In this document: piece by piece, positions 27,069 to 36,101 of the stretch | How positions within the stretch are numbered: the first letter of the stretch is position 1 | How the letters are laid out: each line of letters begins with the position of its first letter | NCBI RefSeq assembly: GCF_002095465.1 | Contig: NZ_MLFP01000009.1 | Coordinates: 62,001-126,000, forward strand | Reading direction: 5' to 3' | From: Pantoea rodasii | GTDB taxonomy: Bacteria; Pseudomonadota; Gammaproteobacteria; Enterobacterales; Enterobacteriaceae | Length of the DNA: 64,000 nt | The notes under the pieces: generated by a model | The model's input: the letters and a program-made list of their open reading frames with translations, nothing else | Database searches by the model: none | What the model was told of the DNA's origin: nothing | Position numbers and translations under genes: made by a program

Positions 27069-27938
27069 TTATAATTTCAGCTGACTGCCTAAAACCACAT
27101 CGGCTTCCTGCAAAGTGACATCCAGTCCCGCTGAAGGCGTAAAGGTCAATTCACCAAAAATGACGTTGCCATTCAGAAGATAGAAATCAGCACGGACAAA
27201 CTTGAAGTCCGAGGCCAATTTAATCGCATATTCCTTCATTTTGATGAAACCATCAGGCATCTCTGGGTAATTATTCCCCTTGATCAGTTCAATGGTATCT
27301 TCGAAAGGAAGAGGCTTCCAGTTCATATCAAAATAATAGAACTTAGGCGTACCGCTTTCCCTGCCCAGACAAACCATGACCGCATAAGGCTTGCCATTGA
27401 AGCAGTAGAATTTGTAATCTTCAGGAAAACCACCCCGTTCATTCTCGATGTACTTTTCGCATAAAATCTTTCTTTCGATTTTCTTATACTGCGGTTCAAT
27501 GAAATGGGAGGAAAAATCCTGTCTTAACCACTCGCTGAGCTGCTTGTTAGTTTTTTCAACGTTTAATGATGATTTATTATCGCATATGATGTTATAACCC
27601 GCACCATGATTGCATTTAAGCGCAAACTTCTCAGGCAAGGTTTTATAATCAATATCTTGTGGGTTGTCGTAAACACCATAGAGTTCGTTGAGGATCTCAC
27701 TGCATCCTTTGGATATGACATACTCCCGGACCTTGTACTTATCAGCGCATAATGTGTAAATATCATCATTCAATACATTGAACTTAAGCCATTGTATTTT
27801 TTCATTAAAATTAGTCGGATTAGTTAAGTTTAACTTCTTCTTAAACTTAATATAATAGTGAGCTTTAGCACAAAAAACAGGGGAAATGCTCGCGCTCATT
27901 TTTAATGCAGATTTCACTGTGTGTTTTATCATTTTCAT
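27069..27938 (-). CDS. TupA-like ATP-grasp protein (polysaccharide-associated)
   Basis: The 289-residue protein matches the ATPgrasp_TupA family: NPTNFNEKIQWLKFN at the start, ADKYKVREYVISKG, FALKCNHGAGYNI, and the C-terminal metal/ATP region VRADFYLLNGNVIFGELTF. Such proteins sit in capsule and O-antigen loci, where they are thought to attach amino-acid or similar substituents to glycans. Codon use is AT-rich compared with genes left and right. It follows the flippase gene by 5 bp on the same strand, so the two were probably acquired together. Confidence 0.83.
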   Translation of the reverse strand: MKMIKHTVKSALKMSASISPVFCAKAHYYIKFKKKLNLTNPTNFNEKIQWLKFNVLNDDIYTLCADKYKVREYVISKGCSEILNELYGVYDNPQDIDYKTLPEKFALKCNHGAGYNIICDNKSSLNVEKTNKQLSEWLRQDFSSHFIEPQYKKIERKILCEKYIENERGGFPEDYKFYCFNGKPYAVMVCLGRESGTPKFYYFDMNWKPLPFEDTIELIKGNNYPEMPDGFIKMKEYAIKLASDFKFVRADFYLLNGNVIFGELTFTPSAGLDVTLQEADVVLGSQLKL

Positions 27939-27943
27939 TAAAA

Positions 27944-29179
27944 TTATCTCGGTTTGAAAATGTTAAGGTGCATTTTGATGATTGTTCTATTTCTGAAAAA
28001 GTAGTTAAGTAATGTACAAGACAAGACCTCTACGATCAGAAAACAATATGCAGCGCCATTGATCCCAAAGGCATGAATCATTACCCAGGATAATGGTATT
28101 GTTAATATGCAGCATAAGAACATCTTTTTAGCCAGATAATCGTATCCAGATTCTTTTATTATGTATCGGTAGCAAATTGTTCCCAGCAAGGAAAACATTG
28201 TACCGATGATGATTATGGGAATTAATTTAACTGCGTCCTTGTATTTTTCGCCATAAAGTAAATGTATAAACCAATCGCCGAAGAGATAAAACCCGCCTAA
28301 GGCTACCAGTGAAAAAAGGATGACTAGTCGATTAATTTTAATCAGCAGTTCATCAATGGTTAATTGGTTTTTTTCACTGTATATCTTAGAGAAGAAACTG
28401 GTTATCAATGCCAAAACAATGAATGACCAGGCTCCCCCTATGGTTAACGAAACGCTGTAAACGCCTAAGGTTGAGTAAGACAAAACTTTTGCCAAAAATA
28501 TGCCAGATATCTGCGTATATATATCCGTTGATAAACTGGATAAAATCAAAGCCCCACCGGTATACAACATGTGCCGGTTGTATATGCCTCCTCCCTTACT
28601 GCCCATCTTTATTGTTGTGGTGTATTTAAAGTAAATGAGACGCATAAGGTAAGGCACGAGAGGGATTATAATAATGGGCAGCATAAAGTAGTACACTGGC
28701 ATTTTAAAATATGAAATATAAAACCTAATCAGCAAAGCCAATGAAAGGCCAATGACATTGGTTATCGTGTTTATTTTAGACTTTAGCTGAGTGTTGTTGT
28801 AGATGGAAAAGAAGTCCATCACGATGTAATACGTAGCAATGCAGTTAGCCACGCCGAATAAAAATACAATGGGATCTGTGTACAAATACAAATAAATCAA
28901 CACTGCACTGGATGACAACAGGAATAGTATCCGCCGTTGGTTTTGCGTATGCATTGCCAGTGCGATGCCGGATTTTGTGTTTTCGCTCATGCGTTTGAAT
29001 AAAATATTTTGAGCGCCAAACCAGGATAACGTTTGTACAAATATAAATAACGAGGTCGAGATACTGATCTTCCCAAAGTTATCAGGCCCAATATACTTTG
29101 CCATCAGGGAATTAATATAGATCAACCCAATAATGTTGACTGCCTTTTCCAGCATAATCCATATTGCGTTTGAGTACAT
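27944..29179 (-). CDS. Oligosaccharide flippase family protein (Wzx-like)
   Basis: The ~411-residue polytopic protein has about 12 hydrophobic segments and a start typical of polysaccharide flippases (NAIWIMLEKAVNIIGLIYIN, IGPDNFGKISISTSLF). It would translocate lipid-linked oligosaccharide across the inner membrane. The DNA is markedly AT-rich. ATG 29179 is preferred; GTG 29191 in frame is an alternative. No polymerase or glycosyltransferase is next to it, so the locus is minimal or incomplete. Confidence 0.85.
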   Translation of the reverse strand: MYSNAIWIMLEKAVNIIGLIYINSLMAKYIGPDNFGKISISTSLFIFVQTLSWFGAQNILFKRMSENTKSGIALAMHTQNQRRILFLLSSSAVLIYLYLYTDPIVFLFGVANCIATYYIVMDFFSIYNNTQLKSKINTITNVIGLSLALLIRFYISYFKMPVYYFMLPIIIIPLVPYLMRLIYFKYTTTIKMGSKGGGIYNRHMLYTGGALILSSLSTDIYTQISGIFLAKVLSYSTLGVYSVSLTIGGAWSFIVLALITSFFSKIYSEKNQLTIDELLIKINRLVILFSLVALGGFYLFGDWFIHLLYGEKYKDAVKLIPIIIIGTMFSLLGTICYRYIIKESGYDYLAKKMFLCCILTIPLSWVMIHAFGINGAAYCFLIVEVLSCTLLNYFFRNRTIIKMHLNIFKPR

Positions 29180-29191
29180 ATCACATCTCAC

Positions 29192-29745
29192 ATATACAGA
29201 GTTTGTCGATATCGTTAAAATTGTTAATCAATCCATTTCATTAAGCCAAATGACGTCCTTATGCATGTCGCGTGTATATATTTGTAAGTTTATCATGAGG
29301 AGTGGCATCCCTTCAGATTCATTTATGAGCATAAGTATTAGTTATATTTGGTCGTTACTTTGACCGTTTGGATAAAAATAGTGAAGGGTTTTTTATTAAT
29401 TCAGATTAATAGCAACATCCGTGGAATATTGATTCCACTTATTAATGACGTTTTAAAGCGTGGCGTGATGATATGATGGGAACTAAGGGCGTTAAATCTC
29501 AGTAAAGCTTTTAGGATAGGCAATATATTGCAGTAAAATTTGGCACTAAAAATCAGCACAGCTTTTTATATGGTTTTTGAGTATTAGATATAAGGAAAAT
29601 GAAATATTAATGACATTTTCGATATTAGCGGCAGTGAAAGCGAAGCGTTAGAAATCTATTAGTTTGCTTAAGCCAACTGGGCAGCATTGGTGAATTCCTT
29701 TTACTACACTAACGAGGCCCAAACGCCCACATTCTGTTAAATACC
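29192..29745. other. AT-rich intergenic region between flippase and antitoxin genes
   Basis: About 550 bp of AT-rich sequence with no supportable gene. It probably contains the promoter of the leftward flippase and ATP-grasp genes near 29200-29400 and marks the edge of the AT-rich islet. Confidence 0.4.
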
Positions 29746-30045
29746 TTAAAGTGTAAAATCAACATGTACGCCACCTGGCATATTGACGCCTATTGTCAAC
29801 TGACCACCCAGCGCCTCTACATAACGCTTCAGCGTTGCAATTTTAAGGTCCTCGCCGCGCGCTTCAATAGCAGCAACTGAAGGCTGCGCGATCCCCATTG
29901 CTTCTGCTTGTTGTTTTTGGGTTTTAGCCAGTGATTCTCGCAACTTATACAGTTGTGAATCCAAACGCATCGCAGCAACTTTCTCATTTACCTGCTTCAC
30001 TTCTTCCGGCGTTAAGCCCGACATCAAATCGTCTAACGTTTTCAT
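29746..30045 (-). CDS. Antitoxin, XRE/HigA-like helix-turn-helix protein
   Basis: The 99-residue protein has a Cro/C1-type helix-turn-helix in its middle (LAKTQKQQAEAMGIAQPSVA) and a C-terminal GGQLTIGVNMPGG strand region. It lies 2 bp downstream of a RelE-type toxin gene. Toxin-first order is the HigBA arrangement. It should neutralise the toxin and repress the operon through the palindrome upstream of the toxin gene. Confidence 0.87.
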   Translation of the reverse strand: MKTLDDLMSGLTPEEVKQVNEKVAAMRLDSQLYKLRESLAKTQKQQAEAMGIAQPSVAAIEARGEDLKIATLKRYVEALGGQLTIGVNMPGGVHVDFTL

Positions 30046-30047
30046 AT

Positions 30048-30401
30048 TTAGCCCTTTTTAAGCTGAGTTAAATGTTTCTGAAACTCTTTTTCAGCTTTAC
30101 GGATCATCGTCTTGTAGAACTTTCTCTCATCCATCCCCTCTTTATTTCCAGCGCAAAGCACTATAGCTTTACGCTTTGGGTCAAAGACGAAGAATGATCT
30201 AATTGACCTGCCATTGCTTTGTGTCCTTAGCTCTTTCATATTCGTTATCCTTGAGCCGTAGACCGTGTCGACATAGGGCCGCCCCAGATGGGGGCCAGTT
30301 TGTTTAAGCAGATTTAAAGCAGCCAGAACATCAAGTTGCATCGCCCTATCTTGTTCATTAAGCCATGTGGCAAAAGAATCTGTAGTCTCAACATTCCACA
30401 C
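30048..30401 (-). CDS. Toxin, RelE/HigB-like (Gp49 family)
   Basis: The 117-residue basic protein matches the phage-derived Gp49/HigB group: FATWLNEQDRAMQLDVLAAL, HLGRPYVDTVYGSRITNMKE, and RSFFVFDPKRKAIVLCAGNK, the core RelE strand region. Toxins of this group cleave mRNA on the ribosome. It is the first gene of a two-gene operon with the antitoxin. Confidence 0.87.
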   Translation of the reverse strand: MWNVETTDSFATWLNEQDRAMQLDVLAALNLLKQTGPHLGRPYVDTVYGSRITNMKELRTQSNGRSIRSFFVFDPKRKAIVLCAGNKEGMDERKFYKTMIRKAEKEFQKHLTQLKKG

Positions 30402-30411
30402 AATACATCCC

Positions 30412-30429
30412 TATAGATTATAGTCTATA
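30412..30429. promoter_or_regulatory. Candidate autoregulatory operator of the toxin-antitoxin operon
   Basis: TATAGA-6-TCTATA is a dyad starting 11 bp before the toxin start, and a further ATCTATAATTATA lies about 20 bp upstream. The position overlaps the likely promoter, as expected for HigA-type repression. Confidence 0.5.
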
Positions 30430-30638
30430 CAAGGAGGTATATATTACAATCTATAATTATATCGTCATCACGCCTTAACTCTTAATGGTTAACTTCCTGA
30501 GCCTGCTCCAGAAAATCATCACCCGATTACGGCATGTTTCAACATGGTGAGAAGCTGCTCTCAATTCTCCCCTCAAAGTGTGGCTGGGGTATATCACCCC
30601 AATATCATGAATGCTAATAAGCCATATTTTAGCCAGTG

Positions 30639-32539
30639 CTAAATGCTATCAATCGTCTTCCACATACCCGCAAACACGTCGCTGAGGTTTTTATTTCCCA
30701 CTTCAGAAAGATGATTATCGTCGCGATACAGCGGCACATTGTCTTTCGCGCCATAGCAGAAGTGGCTGTCACATAGCCCCTGTGCGGCATCGAGCAAAGT
30801 GACATTGGATGACATGGCGGCAATGCTGTTGAGCATCGTCAGCGTATCCTGATGACGAGCTTGATAGTCAGCGCGCGTTTGCTGGACGGCCAGCGCTTTG
30901 CCGCGCATGGCATCACGCGACATACGATAAATAACGTCGTAACCAAATTCCGGCACCGGCGTCATGATAAATACCCGGCGATGGCTGGCGAGCTGTTTGA
31001 CTGCCGCGCCAAAATGCTGTTGATAGGCAGCGATTGAACTGCCGTCCTGCTTGAAACTGTAATTGGGCGTACTGCTACCGCTGCCGTAATCGCCGTGCAG
31101 ATAGAATGACAAACGATTGATAATCAACACCGATGCTTGAGGGTATTTGCGTTCTATATCAGTTATCGCATTCTTCACAAAAGGCCGCAATCAGGACTGG
31201 CGCTGCGTTGGATATCCGGCACGGATGGACATCCTGACTGCGCGATAAACACCACGGAATCGCCCTGATTTGCACTCCCTAGAATGGAAGACAACATCGC
31301 GGCGGCGTGGCTATCGCCCAACACCACCAGATTGACTGGACTGGCGTGACCAAAAACGCACTGCGGTGAAGTCGTTCCACTGAACACGAAGCAGTTTTCA
31401 CCGAGAACAAAGCGTTCCTGTGAATACTGTTTGATGGTGGCAACCACCTGCGGTGCGCGGGAGGGAAAACCCGCTTTGGTCACAATCAGCACACCCACCA
31501 GCAGCACCAGTGCCGATTGTCCCAGCGTCACATAGGTTTTCCCGCTCAGCCAGCCCTGCTTGTTTTCTACCAGAACATAGGACGCCCAACCCGCTGCGAG
31601 CGACAGCACAATCAGCGATAGCTGGCTAACGAGGGTAATCGGCCAATCGGCCAGATGCCAAAATACCCACAGCGGCCAGTGCCACAGGTAGATTGAATAC
31701 GACGTTTTGCCGATGTGCTGCACCATTCGGTTAGCCATCCACGGGCTATCCTGCACGTCGGCATGGATGATCAGCGCTGTCAGCATCACGGGGATCAGCG
31801 TCATCATGCCCGGCCACGCGGTACTTTCATCGAACCACAGCGCACAGAGAATCAGCCCTAAGATGCCCAGCGGCGGAACCCAACGTTGGCCACTCATGGC
31901 TGTTTTAGGGGCCAAATACACCCACCCACCCGCCAGCATCTCCCAGGCACGTGTGGGTAACAGGTAATAAGTTGCCGTGAGATGAAAGTCGGTGGCCACC
32001 ATCACCAACACCAACCCGAATGACAGCAGCGCAGCGATCCCCATCGCCCAGGCAAATTGCTGACGCAAGAAACGCGCCGTGAACATCAACGCCAGCGGTA
32101 ACAGCAAATAGAATTGCCACTCGACGCTGAGAGACCAGGTATGCAGCAGCCATTTATAAACGGAACCCGTGTCAAAATAGCCACCCTGCTTAAAATAAAC
32201 CACATTAGAAATAAAGCTGAGACTGGATATGGCATGCTCTGCCATTCTTTGATATTCATCCGGCGGCATCAGGAAATAACCGACCAGCATTAATATGGCA
32301 CACAGCACCATTAATGGCGGAATAATCCGTCGGCACCGCGCTGCATAAAACGCCAGTAGCGAAAAATTACGCTTCTTGATACGCGAAAGAATAATGCCGG
32401 TCATCAGATATCCTGAGATGACAAAAAACACATCCACGCCAAGAAAGCCGCCGCTGACGCTGGAAAAACCGAAGTGGAACAGGATAACCAACATCACTGC
32501 ATAGGCCCGGAGCCCATTAATGTCAGTGCGAAAATTCAT
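30639..32539 (-). CDS. OafA/YrhL-like acyltransferase with SGNH domain (frameshifted)
   Basis: The N-terminal half is an integral-membrane Acyltransferase_3 domain (TDINGLRAYAVMLVILFHFG, GVDVFFVISGYLMTG, WSLSVEWQFYLLLPL). The C-terminal half is an SGNH domain (VVLGDSHAAAML near its start, DDNHLSEVGN near its end). AAAA at 31179-31182 appears one base short; with five the junction reads DCGLFVKNAITDIE and the protein is about 633 residues, a usual OafA length. It would O-acetylate a surface glycan such as O-antigen, and lies close to the flippase islet. Confidence 0.88.
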
Positions 32540-32831
32540 GGTGAGCGTTCCACGTAAAGGAATATACGTGACAATGTAAAGATTGGAATAAGACCAATCA
32601 ACATACGTAAATATTATAATGCTGTACTTAATTCATGCACTTTGGACCTGTCCACTGCGCTATTTATCCTGGTTTCTCTAAGAAGGCACGCGAGTTTTCA
32701 TCGTGTTAACAACGGTTCATCGGCCGATAAAAGGGTAAATGCGGATTTCAAATATTTAAAGTCTGAATAAGAGATTCAGACTAATTGCAAGAGGCGGCTT
32801 AGCGCGGCTGATGTCTGTTTCGATGCGGTGC
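32540..32831. other. Intergenic region between acyltransferase and lipid-kinase genes
   Basis: About 290 bp, AT-rich at its left half, presumably holding the acyltransferase promoter. No gene or clear structured element is seen. Confidence 0.35.
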
Positions 32832-33733
32832 TCAATCGTTATGCGGTGCCAGGACCGTGATGGCTCCGTCAATTAAGCGATAGTGTGCTGGCGTACGACC
32901 AATGATTTCTCCATCGGCATTAATGTCATGCGGACGGCGTGTATGCAGGCTAAATTCAGTCCCGCTTAAGGTACGTACACTGCCCCAGCGCCCATGCGTA
33001 CCGCGACGCAAGGAAGGAAACAGCGCCAGAATTTGCCACCAGTGGCGCACTTCAAGGCTGTAAGCATCCAACCGACCATCATCTGGCGCGGCATCTTTCT
33101 CGATGGTCATCCCGCCGCCATAAAAGCGCCCGTTGCCCACCGAAAACTGCACCGTTTTTATCGCTTCCTGTTGGCCATCATGATGCAGCATGGCACTGAA
33201 CGGTCGACTTTGGCGCAGCAGGCGCAGTGCGGCGAGTGCATAACCCGCCGTACCCCACTTTTCTTTGCGGCAGCCGTGAGGTTTCGCGCCAGGCTGGCGG
33301 AGAAACCAACGCTAGAGACATTTAAAAACAGGTGGCCATTAACCTCACCCAAATCGATGCGACGCGTATGACCCGCCACAATGATGTTGATCGCAGCATC
33401 CAGATTGAAGGGAATCGCCAGCGTGCGGGCAAAATCATTGGCCGTGCCGAGTGGCAAGATGCCAAGCGGCAAATGGCACTGCATTAACCCCTGCGCGGCC
33501 GCATTCAGCGTGCCGTCACCACCGCCCACAATCACCATATCCACCTCATGCTGATGCGCCAGTATCAATTCACTGTAACTGCGAGCGTCATCGTCATGCG
33601 GGACGATGAGCGTAAAGCCCTCGGATGCCAGCTGTTGATAGGCCTGTTGCGCCCATTGTGCGCCACGTCGCGCACGACGATTGACCAGCAACAGCGCACG
33701 TCGCTGCCCTGGTTGAGCACCACGTAATGTCAT
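32832..33733 (-). CDS. YegS-like lipid kinase / diacylglycerol kinase family (frameshifted)
   Basis: The N-terminal half contains the kinase catalytic motif VIVGGGDGTLNAAAQGL and LGILPLGTANDFARTL; the second half contains GNGRFYGGGMTI and DGEIIGRTPAHYRL. TTTT at 33259-33262 seems one base short. With five the junction reads AAKKKWGTAGYALAALR and the protein is about 300 residues, the usual YegS length. It is a cytoplasmic enzyme phosphorylating a lipid such as phosphatidylglycerol or diacylglycerol. No operon partner is evident. Confidence 0.87.
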
Positions 33734-33954
33734 GATGAGGTTTTCCCTGAAAGCTTAATGGCAACGGGAAAAAGTAAACAGAGAAAGTCTATCTGGCAAT
33801 CTTCCTTAGATATCTTTACACCCATAATAAGATTCATCTATATCTGAAAGTTATTAAGATCCTCTTAAGATATTTGTGCTTCACTTAATGATTGGCGAAC
33901 ACCAGATTTGACGCATTGCGTTATCACAATACTCTCAATGAGCAAGGGTGAATT

Positions 33955-34704
33955 ATGCTGATAAAACTGAAGCGAACCAGAACACACGTTGAAGATCGTA
34001 ATCTCGCCCTGTGCCTGGCTACGTCGGCGGGCTTGTTAAACGCCATGGCCTTAGCCGCATTTGGCTTTTTTCCCTCTCACATGTCCGGCAACATTGCACA
34101 AATATCCAGTGATTTGAATGATCTGGACATCCGCAATCTTAAGATCTTTATTGCCATGATCGGGGCGTTTGTCACGGGTGCGGTAGTGGCGCGGATATCG
34201 GTCGTACTTGGCGTGATTAACGGACTGCGCACCATTTTCAGCTGCATTCTCCTGGCTGAAGGGGCACTGTTAATTTTGACCTCGTTGTTCGAAATCTATT
34301 ATTTCTCCTCGAATAACAACGGTGAAATATTGTTATTGTTAGCCTTTTTAATGGGCGTGCATAACTCTACCTCGACGCAACTTTCCAACGGTCGCGTACG
34401 TTCAACCCATATTACCGGCACGCTAACAGATGCAGGAATCTCTATTGGTTCGGTGTTCGTCGCATTATTACGCCGCGATCCGTCGAAAAATATTCGTGCC
34501 TTTAAGCAACAGCTCAATACCCATCTGGTGACGATTTTCTCCTTCCTCACCGGCGGCATTGTTGGCTTGCTGATCTTTAACGCGCTGGGCTTTGGCTCGT
34601 TGATTGGTCCCGGATTAATTCTGGTGGTGATTGCCTCGCTTTCGATCATCTTCACCCTCTATAAAGTGAAGAGCCGCAGCTACGCCAAAGCGGTGCCCTC
34701 TTAA
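33955..34704 (+). CDS. YoaK/DUF1275 family membrane protein
   Basis: This 249-residue protein has about six hydrophobic segments and the DUF1275 hallmarks: ATSAGLLNAMALAAFGFFPS with HMSGNI near the start, and LLAFLMGVHNSTSTQLSNG in the middle. The family is of unknown function and may be a transporter. ATG 33955 is preceded by AAGGG. It stands alone, 75 bp before the LysE-type gene. Confidence 0.82.
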   Translation: MLIKLKRTRTHVEDRNLALCLATSAGLLNAMALAAFGFFPSHMSGNIAQISSDLNDLDIRNLKIFIAMIGAFVTGAVVARISVVLGVINGLRTIFSCILLAEGALLILTSLFEIYYFSSNNNGEILLLLAFLMGVHNSTSTQLSNGRVRSTHITGTLTDAGISIGSVFVALLRRDPSKNIRAFKQQLNTHLVTIFSFLTGGIVGLLIFNALGFGSLIGPGLILVVIASLSIIFTLYKVKSRSYAKAVPS

Positions 34705-34779
34705 TGCATTATTCTGCATGGAAATTCTGCGATGCGGGCGTTATAACAGGAGCAGGACAATCCCATCGCAGAGGACAAC

Positions 34780-35409
34780 ATGGCGCTTTCACACGAACTG
34801 ATTCTGATCTACACCACCTATTTTGTTGCCACCGCCAGCCCAGGCCCAAGCAATATGGCGATTATGGGCACGGCGATGAAAAAGGGGCGCGGTGCTGCCC
34901 TGGCGCTAGCCAGTGGAGTGATTAGCGGTTCGATGATGTGGGCGTTTCTGGCCGCCTGCGGCGTGTTAACCGTACTGGCGACTTTTGCGCAACTGTTGAT
35001 TGTGTTGAAAATTGGCGGCGGGTTGTATCTGTTGTGGCTGGCGTTCAAAGCGGGTAAATCCGCTTTACGCCGTCCGGATGCCAACGAATTCATGGCCAGC
35101 GGCGACAAGGTCGCATTTGCTAAGCTATTCCGTCAGGGCATTTTGATGCACGTTGGCAACCCTAAGGCGATCCTGACGTGGGTGGCGATCATGTCGGTGG
35201 CACTGAAACCGGATGCCGCAGCATCCACCTTGCCCATGATCATCGCCGGTTGTGCCACGATCTGCGTGCTGGTGTTTTGCGGCTACGCGGTGCTGTTCTC
35301 TACGGCGATGATGGCGGCATTTTATCGCCGCATTCGCCGCGGGCTGGATGCGCTGCTGGCCTGCTGTTTTGCTGTTGCGGGGTTGAAGCTGGTATTCAGT
35401 CGCCATTAA
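34780..35409 (+). CDS. LysE/RhtB family amino-acid exporter
   Basis: The 209-residue membrane protein has the family start ELILIYTTYFVATASPGPSN followed by a conserved glycine-rich segment and NPKAILTWVAIMSVAL. About six membrane segments are visible. It would export amino acids or related compounds. The start has AGAGGACAAC upstream. The substrate is not predictable from sequence alone. Confidence 0.9.
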   Translation: MALSHELILIYTTYFVATASPGPSNMAIMGTAMKKGRGAALALASGVISGSMMWAFLAACGVLTVLATFAQLLIVLKIGGGLYLLWLAFKAGKSALRRPDANEFMASGDKVAFAKLFRQGILMHVGNPKAILTWVAIMSVALKPDAAASTLPMIIAGCATICVLVFCGYAVLFSTAMMAAFYRRIRRGLDALLACCFAVAGLKLVFSRH

Positions 35410-35415
35410 CGATAA

Positions 35416-35442
35416 GCGGTGCTGGCCTGAAGTCAGCACCGC
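35416..35442. terminator. Hairpin between convergent genes
   Basis: GCGGTGCTG and CAGCACCGC form a perfect 9 bp stem with a nine-base loop in the 42 bp gap between the exporter and the convergent lipoprotein gene. There is no strong T-tract. Confidence 0.5.
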
Positions 35443-35451
35443 CTACAAGAA

Positions 35452-35910
35452 TCAGGAGTTGTTAGGTGCAGCAGCCTGCGATTCACTGAAAGTAGGTTTC
35501 TGGCGCGTCACAGAATAGACCACATTTTTTGGGCCTTTAGTGTCGGTGGTGATATCAACTGATGCAATGGTCACCTTGCCAAAACCAAACAGCGTTTGCA
35601 CGTAGCCGCCGATCTGGTGTTTCCCCTCAGCAACACGAATCTCTTTGTTCTCACCCTTCTGCAGCAGGCCCGCATCCTGGCCATCGACCGTCAGATAGAC
35701 GGAAGAACCGTCGTCGGTGCGCGTGATCATATGTGAAACGTTGATCACTGTGGGGCCGCTCTCAAACTGGGAAGGGATGTTGTTATTCTCGATCGGGGCA
35801 GCGGCTGGCGCTTCAGCTTGCGCGGTAGCGCTGCTGTCTGCGGCATGGCGTGCGCAGCCGGTGAGCATTAATGCGGCCGTCAGAGCGGCTAGAGTGAAAC
35901 GCGAAAACAT
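35452..35910 (-). CDS. Putative lipoprotein
   Basis: The 152-residue protein has a signal peptide with lipobox LTGC (MFSRFTLAALTAALMLTGC), then an Ala/Pro-rich linker and a small beta-rich domain (VYLTVDGQDAGLLQKGENKE). It is probably anchored in the outer or inner membrane facing the periplasm. The family was not recognised. No operon partners are apparent. Confidence 0.7.
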   Translation of the reverse strand: MFSRFTLAALTAALMLTGCARHAADSSATAQAEAPAAAPIENNNIPSQFESGPTVINVSHMITRTDDGSSVYLTVDGQDAGLLQKGENKEIRVAEGKHQIGGYVQTLFGFGKVTIASVDITTDTKGPKNVVYSVTRQKPTFSESQAAAPNNS

Positions 35911-36063
35911 CGTGACGAAAGACCTTTTTCTAAAAGTGATGACGTCATTTTAGCGTGCCTCGCGGAGTGATGACAGTCACAGAAATCCAGTATTTTCCGA
36001 AAACCTGCCGCGAAATGTTTCTTCTGATGAATTGCAGCACGGAATGCAAACGTGAAGATGCGC

Positions 36064-36088
36064 TAAAAGGGCGTCCTGAGAGACGCCC
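36064..36088 (-). terminator. Intrinsic terminator of the TonB receptor gene
   Basis: GGGCGTC and GACGCCC form a 7 bp stem around a six-base loop and run into TTTTAG on the minus strand, 14 bp after the receptor stop. Confidence 0.85.
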
Positions 36089-36101
36089 CGACTTTTTAGG
36101 G

